64,000 nucleotides of DNA, taken from contig JADJLB010000010.1 in the NCBI GenBank assembly GCA_016705685.1, positions 1 to 64,000 of the forward strand, read 5' to 3'. The notes under the pieces were generated by a model. That model did no database searches. It was not told the origin of the DNA and saw nothing but the letters and a program-made list of their open reading frames with translations. The stretch comes from Propionivibrio sp. (lineage in GTDB: Bacteria > Pseudomonadota > Gammaproteobacteria > Burkholderiales > Rhodocyclaceae). This document shows positions 63,552 to 64,000 of this stretch, piece after piece (position 1 is the stretch's first letter; each line of letters starts with the position of its first letter). Position numbers and translations under genes: made by a program.

Positions 63552-64000
63552 CGACACCCGCCCCTTTGTCCGTTCTGGTGGTCGACGACGAACAGCGTTC
63601 GCTCGAAACGCTTCGGCGTACCCTCGAAGAAGACTTCACCGTATTCACCGCCCTTTCCGCCGAAGAGGGCAATGCCGTGATGGAACGCGAGTTCGTGCAT
63701 ATCGTGTTATCGGACCAGCGCATGCCTGGCACCTCCGGAGTTGAGTTCTTGCGGAGAGTGCGCGACCAGTGGCCGGACACGGTGCGCCTGATTCTTTCGG
63801 GATATACCGAGGCCGAAGACATCATCGCCGGCATCAACGAAGCGGGTATCTGGCAATATCTAATGAAACCCTGGCATGCGGACCAGCTGTTGCTGACCTT
63901 GCGTAGCGCGGCCGATCTGTGGCGCTTGCAGCAGGACAATCAGCGACTGTCGCTGGAATTGCGCGACAGTCCCGAGTATCTGGCGCGCCAGGTGGCCGGC
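63548..64000 (+). CDS. hoxA: HoxA/HupR-type response regulator, N-terminal part (3' end outside window)
   Basis: 151 codons are visible, from a GTG overlapping the hypX stop (GTGA) to the window end. They encode a receiver domain (VVDDEQRS, phospho-acceptor Asp56 in VLSDQRMPG, Lys in LMKPWHADQL) and the start of a linker. In HoxA/HupR this is followed by a sigma-54 AAA+ domain and a Fis-type HTH, outside the window. It is the likely activator of the sigma-54 promoter at 48789; in HoxA-type regulators the unphosphorylated form is active. The domains beyond 64000 are inferred. Confidence 0.8.
   Translation, partial: MTTPAPLSVLVVDDEQRSLETLRRTLEEDFTVFTALSAEEGNAVMEREFVHIVLSDQRMPGTSGVEFLRRVRDQWPDTVRLILSGYTEAEDIIAGINEAGIWQYLMKPWHADQLLLTLRSAADLWRLQQDNQRLSLELRDSPEYLARQVAG

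Noticed and set aside
1-64000. tRNA/rRNA genes, insertion sequences, phage genes, CRISPR arrays
   Set aside because: No cloverleaf-like sequence, transposase, integrase, terminal inverted repeats or regularly spaced repeats seen by eye; tRNAscan-SE and a repeat finder would be decisive.

Overview
The window is a gene-dense, GC-rich stretch of a proteobacterial chromosome. Gene content and order point to a betaproteobacterium, probably in or near the Rhodocyclaceae (inference). The evidence is the small betaproteobacterial families DUF3567 and DUF3460, an isc operon with an extra cysteine desulfurase, many GGDEF/EAL/HDOD signalling proteins, a low-oxygen gene block, and an uptake [NiFe] hydrogenase. 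I saw no rRNA or tRNA gene, insertion sequence, phage gene or CRISPR array.

Layout: 1-3487 holds the 3' end of rnr, rlmB and an MFS transporter. 3494-12463 is a copper/silver resistance island: cytochrome c - cusC - cusB(F) - cusA on the minus strand, diverging from a cusRS-like two-component pair, with a perfect ATTACA-N4-TGTAAT palindrome between them. 12475-22234 has suhB and trmJ (divergent), cysE, then iscR - nifS-like - iscS - iscU - iscA - hscB - hscA - fdx - iscX - DUF2237, with two IscR-like sites before iscR. 22327-29313 holds a small heat-shock gene behind a sigma-32-like promoter, c-di-GMP/HDOD signalling genes, zapE and a short secretin-like protein. 29422-34221 is metabolic and membrane genes (metY, yqhD, a DMT exporter, qmcA-nfeD). 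34314-35378 is an unusual ClpX-like ATPase without the N-terminal zinc domain. 35401-40005 is a probable FNR-controlled block: uspA diverges from hemerythrin - DUF2249 - polytopic membrane protein - sirB2 - hemN, with one FNR-type box for each direction. 40160-47647 is miscellaneous (MFS, DUF3567, DUF3460, pat, osmC, mnmH, tesA/ybbA).

47696-64000 is a complete uptake-hydrogenase locus: a nickel permease gene, then a textbook sigma-54 promoter in front of hybO-hybA-hybB-hybC, a strong intercistronic hairpin, and hybD-hybG-hybE-hemerythrin-hypA-hypB-hypF-hypC-hypD-hypE-hypX. It ends with the start of a HoxA/HupR-type response regulator, which is the expected activator of a sigma-54 promoter. 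The enzyme looks like a standard group 1c (Hyb) hydrogenase that lacks the two extra cysteines of oxygen-tolerant enzymes. The locus nevertheless carries HypX (aerobic CO-ligand synthesis) and a bacteriohemerythrin, which suggests assembly where oxygen is present.

Start codons were moved from the longest open frame to an internal ATG/GTG where an RBS, family alignment or operon overlap supported it; each case is stated.
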